A DNA stretch of 47,615 nucleotides, from NCBI GenBank assembly GCA_902611175.1, contig CACLYQ010000007.1, forward strand, positions 1-47,615, given 5' to 3'. Under the pieces are notes generated by a model that searched no databases, was not told the DNA's origin, and saw nothing but the letters and a program-made list of their open reading frames with translations. The position numbers were made by a program, and so were the translations under genes. Positions within the stretch are counted from its first letter, which is position 1. Every line of letters starts with the position of its first letter. The stretch comes from an uncultured Pelagibacteraceae bacterium. Its GTDB lineage: Bacteria; Pseudomonadota; Alphaproteobacteria; Pelagibacterales; Pelagibacteraceae. This document shows, in pieces, positions 44,388-47,615 of the stretch.

Positions 44388-44960
44388 ATGACTTTGATGA
44401 TCAATGAAAATCTTTCACTTGAAAAATGTCCTGCTCTTGTTCTTAATGCAGATTATAGACCTTTAAGTTATTATCCTTTATCACTATGGTCATGGCAAGA
44501 TGCAATCAAATCAGTATTCTTAGATAGAGTCTCAATTGTAAGTCATTATGATAGAATGATAAGAAGTCCATCTTTCTCTATGCAATTACCTAGTGTCATA
44601 GCTTTAAAATCTTTTATAAAGCCTCGTTCAAATCCAAATTTCACAAGATTTAATGTTTTCTTAAGGGATAAGTTTAGTTGTCAATATTGTGGAAGCAATA
44701 AAGAACTAACTTTTGATCATCTTCTCCCTAGATCAAAAGGTGGAAAAACTGATTGGGAAAATGTTGTTACTGCTTGCTCAGCATGCAATGTAAAAAAAGG
44801 TGGAAGATTATTAAAAAATTCAGGAATGAAATTAAATCAATGGCCTTTTCAACCAACAACAGAGGATCTTCATAGAAATGGGAAGAATTTTCCTCCTAAT
44901 TTTCTCCACAGTAGTTGGATGGATTATTTATATTGGGATGTGGAATTAGACCCTAGTTAA
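44388..44960 (+). CDS. HNH endonuclease family protein
   Basis: The 190-residue protein has a C-terminal HNH zinc-finger domain: CQYCGS and CSACN cysteine pairs around TFDHLLPRSKGGKTDWENVV. The conserved N-terminus, PALVLNADYRPLSYYPLSLW, marks a stand-alone HNH family widespread in alphaproteobacteria with unknown cellular target. No restriction or mobile-element partner is adjacent. It is chromosomal housekeeping context, convergent with coq7 (TTAA overlap). Confidence 0.85.
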   Translation: MTLMINENLSLEKCPALVLNADYRPLSYYPLSLWSWQDAIKSVFLDRVSIVSHYDRMIRSPSFSMQLPSVIALKSFIKPRSNPNFTRFNVFLRDKFSCQYCGSNKELTFDHLLPRSKGGKTDWENVVTACSACNVKKGGRLLKNSGMKLNQWPFQPTTEDLHRNGKNFPPNFLHSSWMDYLYWDVELDPS

Positions 44961-45490
44961 ATTTTTTCAGAGATATTTATAGCAATTTTTGAGCCAGTTT
45001 TAATAATTTTATCCATTACTGAATATAATCCTTTTTTTGTTGCCCCATGTTCATATGCAATATCTTTATGTTCTAATTCATCAGCTCTAAATTTTTTAAT
45101 TTTGTCTCTTAGTTTTTTTTCATCATCTTGTAATTGATCTATCTGACTTTGGTAGTGTTCATCGATTACTTCCTCAACAGAGGCAGTGCACAACATTGCC
45201 GCTTTTTTTCCTAATATCGTTGAGCCGAAACCCAAACCCACTCCTAATAGATCCCATAGTGGTAAAAATTTAGTTGGTTTTATATTTCTTTCTTTGATTT
45301 CATTTTCAAAAAAATCACTATGTTCCTGCTCATGCTCTCTCATTTCTTCTACTAATTTTAACAGTTCAGGATCTTTTTTGAATGTTTTAAGTGCTAATAG
45401 TTGACCTTCATAAATTTTTATTGCACCTCTTTCTCCGGCGTGATCAACTCTAATAAATTCTTCTAATTTTCTCTTATTAGTTTTTTTCAT
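44957..45490 (-). CDS. coq7: Coq7-type demethoxyubiquinone hydroxylase
   Basis: Coq7 is a membrane-associated diiron hydroxylase of ubiquinone biosynthesis. The ligands are visible in AGERGAIKIYEGQL, EMREHEQEHSDFF, ASVEEVIDEHY and ELEHKDIAYEHG, making the two-fold ExxH pattern. I used the ATG at 45490 (177 residues); a TTG two codons upstream is the only alternative. It overlaps dsbB by 14 nt. With ubiE and ubiB it gives three ubiquinone genes in the window. Confidence 0.93.
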   Translation of the reverse strand: MKKTNKRKLEEFIRVDHAGERGAIKIYEGQLLALKTFKKDPELLKLVEEMREHEQEHSDFFENEIKERNIKPTKFLPLWDLLGVGLGFGSTILGKKAAMLCTASVEEVIDEHYQSQIDQLQDDEKKLRDKIKKFRADELEHKDIAYEHGATKKGLYSVMDKIIKTGSKIAINISEKI

Positions 45491-45950
45491 AAACAAGAGC
45501 TCTTAGCGAAAATAATACAATTAGTAAAGATGTTAAAAAATTCAATCCAGATAAAGAGATACCTAAAATACTGAACTCTACATCTTTACAATTTTTAACC
45601 ATTCCAAGACTTTTGATTATTTTTTCTTTATTCGTGATATCTATATTTGTGTTTGTACAACCAGAATATTCATCAAAAATGCCATTTTCTATACCAAAAT
45701 GATAACCCGCAAGAGCAGTGCTTAGTGCGAATGTAATGATTAATGCAATTAATATTCTATCAGATTTAAAATAGTTATATCCCAAAAAACAAATGAAGAT
45801 CGCTACTAAAAAGGGAATTCTTTGATAAATACATAATTTACACGGCAAATACCCAAGAGCTTTTTCAATATAGATCGCAGATAATATGGCAATAATTGAG
45901 TATATAAAAATTAATAAATAAATATTTTTTCTTTTTAAAATAAAATTCAT
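45477..45950 (-). CDS. dsbB: DsbB-family disulfide oxidoreductase
   Basis: The 157-residue protein has four membrane helices. A CKLC pair (Cys37/Cys40) in YLPCKLCIYQRIP lies at the start of helix 2, and a second periplasmic cysteine pair is in the loop after GIENG (SGC... and KNC). DsbB reoxidises DsbA-like proteins by passing electrons to ubiquinone. It is sandwiched between a YqaA-like gene (1-bp gap) and coq7 (overlap). Confidence 0.88.
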   Translation of the reverse strand: MNFILKRKNIYLLIFIYSIIAILSAIYIEKALGYLPCKLCIYQRIPFLVAIFICFLGYNYFKSDRILIALIITFALSTALAGYHFGIENGIFDEYSGCTNTNIDITNKEKIIKSLGMVKNCKDVEFSILGISLSGLNFLTSLLIVLFSLRALVYEKN

Positions 45951-45951
45951 T

Positions 45952-46560
45952 TTAGTTCATAAAGTTTTGTAAAAATTTATAAATTAAAAAAACAAAAACT
46001 ATTAATACAATTGAGATTATAATTGAAACTTTAAGCAGTTTTTTTTCAATTATTGTTTTTATAGCTGGACCAAAATTTCCAACCAAAAAAGATATAGTAA
46101 AAAATCTTGATCCTCTTGTTAGCAAGGAGACAATTATAAAATAGATAATATTAAATTGAACAAACCCACTAGTTATTGTGAGTAATTTAAATGGGATGGG
46201 TGTAAAACCTGCTATAGCCAGCAACGTTGCCCATGCAAAAACTCCTCCATCTGATGAAATTTTATCTTTTAAAAATGAAGTATTATCTACACCGTAAAGC
46301 TCAAAAATCTTAATGCCAATTTCATTGAAAAAAACATATCCTATGAAATATCCTAAACATGCTCCTAAAACTGATCCTGTCGTTGCAATAATTGCTATCT
46401 TCATCCACCTTTGTCTGTCGGCAATAGTCATTGGAATAATAAGAACATCTGGTGGAATAGGAAATATGAAACTCTCAATAAAAGATATAAATCCTAAAAT
46501 TTTTTTAGAATTTTTATGTCCTGCCAGTTTAATTGTTTTATTAAATAGTTCCTTAAACAT
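45952..46560 (-). CDS. YqaA/DedA-family membrane protein
   Basis: The 202-residue protein has about four to five hydrophobic segments and the SNARE-associated/DedA-type motifs FIFPIPPDVLIIPM and AGFTPIPFKLLTITSG, with TRGSRFFTISFLVG near the C-terminus, as in the YqaA branch. DedA proteins are implicated in lipid-carrier flipping and membrane homeostasis. It heads the yqaA-dsbB-coq7 operon and is divergent from the tRNA. Confidence 0.85.
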   Translation of the reverse strand: MFKELFNKTIKLAGHKNSKKILGFISFIESFIFPIPPDVLIIPMTIADRQRWMKIAIIATTGSVLGACLGYFIGYVFFNEIGIKIFELYGVDNTSFLKDKISSDGGVFAWATLLAIAGFTPIPFKLLTITSGFVQFNIIYFIIVSLLTRGSRFFTISFLVGNFGPAIKTIIEKKLLKVSIIISIVLIVFVFLIYKFLQNFMN

Positions 46561-46625
46561 ATTTTCTTTTAATATAAATAATGTTTTAATACTATTATTT
46601 ATATTCTATGAAACTAAAAATAAAT

Positions 46626-46712
46626 GGGCGAATGGCGGAACTGGTAGACGCGTTGGACTCAAAATCCAATAGTAGCAATACTGTGAGAGTTCGATTCTCT
46701 CTTTGCCCACCA
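46626..46712 (+). tRNA. tRNA-Leu (CAA), CCA encoded
   Basis: The 87-nt gene folds with acceptor stem GGGCGAA/TTTGCCC (one G-T pair), a D arm containing CTGGTAGA, and anticodon stem TTGGA/TCCAA around loop CTCAAAA. It also has a long variable arm of class II type and a GAGAG-TTCGATT-CTCTC T arm, then discriminator A and an encoded CCA. The anticodon CAA reads UUG. It stands alone, 65 bp from the divergent YqaA-like gene. Confidence 0.95.
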
Positions 46713-46719
46713 AAAATAT

Positions 46720-47615
46720 ATGAACTTAAAACAAATTAACAATTTAACAGAATTATTTTTTTATCAATTTAATAGACAAACTAATAAAGACAAAATCTTA
46801 TTGTCAACTTTAGGTGATAAAAGGAAAAATTATTCTTGGCAGGAAACATATGATTTAATTAATTTAGTTTCTAATGAATTAAGAAAAGTAATATCAAAAG
46901 GTGATAGATGTTTGTTAATTTCTGAAAATAGACCTGAATGGTTTATCGCAGACTTATCTATTATGTTATCAGATGGGATAACTGTTCCAGCTTATACAAC
47001 TTATGCAGAAAATGACTATAATTATATTCTTAATGATTGTACCCCAAGTATAATTTTTGTCTCGAACATTGAGCAGTTTAATAAATTGAAAAATATTATT
47101 AAGGACAAAAAATTTATAAAAAAAATATTTTCTTTTGAAAAATTACCAAACATAGAAATTAAATATATTGGTTTAAAAGAATTAATCCAAAACAGTAATA
47201 AAAAAAATTTAAAAATTCATAAATCTCTAGCTTCAAGAAAAGATCCATCTTGCATAATCTATACTTCAGGTACGCAAGGAAATCCTAAAGGAGTGATTTT
47301 AAGTCATGGAGGTATCTTAAATAATTGTGAAGGAGCAATAGATATCCTTAAACCATTATTATCTAAAGAGCACCCTAGGTTTCTTACATGGCTTCCACTC
47401 TCGCATTCTTACGAGCATACTGTTCAATTTGTGCAAATTACTGTAGCAGCTAGAATTTTTTATGCAGAGAGCATAGATAAATTAGTTAAAAATATGCGTG
47501 ATTGTTCACCAGAAATTATGACTGCTGTACCAAGATTTTATCAAAATCTTTATCAAAAAATTAATGCGAGCTTTAAAAAAGCTACAGGATTGAAAAAAAA
47601 TCTAATATATAAAAT
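46720..47615 (+). CDS. Long-chain acyl-CoA synthetase (C-terminus beyond window)
   Basis: The frame opens at ATG 46720, 7 nt after the tRNA CCA, and stays open to the right edge (about 298 residues). It shows the acyl-CoA synthetase N-terminal domain: YSWQETYDLI, NRPEWFIADLS, VPAYTTYAEND, and the P-loop CIIYTSGTQGNPKGVILSHG (AMP-binding). LTWLPLSHSYEH then follows, typical of long-chain ligases of the FadD15/AMP-forming COG1022 group. It would activate fatty acids to acyl-CoA. The downstream hinge and C-terminal lid are not visible. Confidence 0.92.
   Translation, partial: MNLKQINNLTELFFYQFNRQTNKDKILLSTLGDKRKNYSWQETYDLINLVSNELRKVISKGDRCLLISENRPEWFIADLSIMLSDGITVPAYTTYAENDYNYILNDCTPSIIFVSNIEQFNKLKNIIKDKKFIKKIFSFEKLPNIEIKYIGLKELIQNSNKKNLKIHKSLASRKDPSCIIYTSGTQGNPKGVILSHGGILNNCEGAIDILKPLLSKEHPRFLTWLPLSHSYEHTVQFVQITVAARIFYAESIDKLVKNMRDCSPEIMTAVPRFYQNLYQKINASFKKATGLKKNLIYK

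Noticed and set aside
44388..44960. HNH gene as part of a restriction, homing or mobile system
   Set aside because: No partner methylase, intron, repeats or integrase nearby; this HNH family is a stable chromosomal gene in alphaproteobacteria.
1..47615. CRISPR arrays, insertion sequences, prophage, integrons
   Set aside because: No regularly spaced repeat arrays, transposase-like genes, terminal inverted repeats or phage genes were seen; the window is continuous housekeeping synteny.

Overview
This 47.6 kb window is a stretch of core chromosome from a very AT-rich, tightly packed bacterium. Several gene orders are alphaproteobacterial signatures: ubiE-ubiB-coaBC-dut-moeB beside mutM-rpsT-dnaA-dnaN; fur-miaB-phoH-ybeY-lnt-metK; fabI-fabB-fabA divergent from irr; and tlpA opposite argH-lptM-lysA. 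Small proteins, lysine-rich and isoleucine-rich composition, near-zero intergenic space and missing cluster members fit a streamlined marine lineage of the SAR11/Pelagibacterales type. That assignment is inference from composition and synteny. I saw no mobile element, prophage, CRISPR array or rRNA.

Layout. 1-2.5 kb: LpoA-like activator, divergent from rsmI and a BON lipoprotein. 2.5-10.1 kb: maeB, murJ, trpS, an Nfu-type Fe-S protein, a Bax-like glucosaminidase and a polysaccharide deacetylase. 10.0-22.9 kb: a long forward cluster for tRNA modification and translation (miniature tsaB, fur, miaB, phoH, ybeY, lnt, metK, then after a terminator-like hairpin nusA, infB, rbfA, rpsO, pnp). 22.9-26.4 kb: rhodanese, two small membrane proteins and fabA-fabB-fabI. 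26.4-30.4 kb: the iron/oxidative-stress block, with irr, a katG-2OG oxygenase-DUF2061 operon, repeat-rich regulatory DNA and an eight-cysteine microprotein. 30.4-36.4 kb: SH3 protein, moeB, dut, coaBC, ubiB, ubiE (reverse), mutM (forward). 36.4-39.5 kb: rpsT, dnaA, dnaN. 39.5-46.7 kb: plsC, lysA, lptM, argH, tlpA, HIG1-type protein, esterase, HNH protein, coq7, dsbB, a YqaA-type protein and tRNA-Leu(CAA). The right edge cuts an acyl-CoA synthetase gene.

The most informative signals are regulatory. A near-consensus Irr box (TTTAGAA-N3-TTCTAAA type) precedes irr. A second lies between the -35 and -10 of a strong katG promoter, with a weaker copy downstream. This predicts an iron/heme-controlled operon of a catalase-peroxidase, a 2-oxoglutarate oxygenase and a small membrane protein. 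Other points: six of seven convergent gene pairs share a 4-nt stop-codon overlap (YTAA); nusA follows a UUCG-loop terminator by 14 nt; and rpsT has a promoter with a GC-rich discriminator so close to its ATG that the mRNA may be leaderless. No wholly new multigene system is evident; the katG operon and the adjacent cysteine-rich microprotein locus are the best candidates for follow-up.
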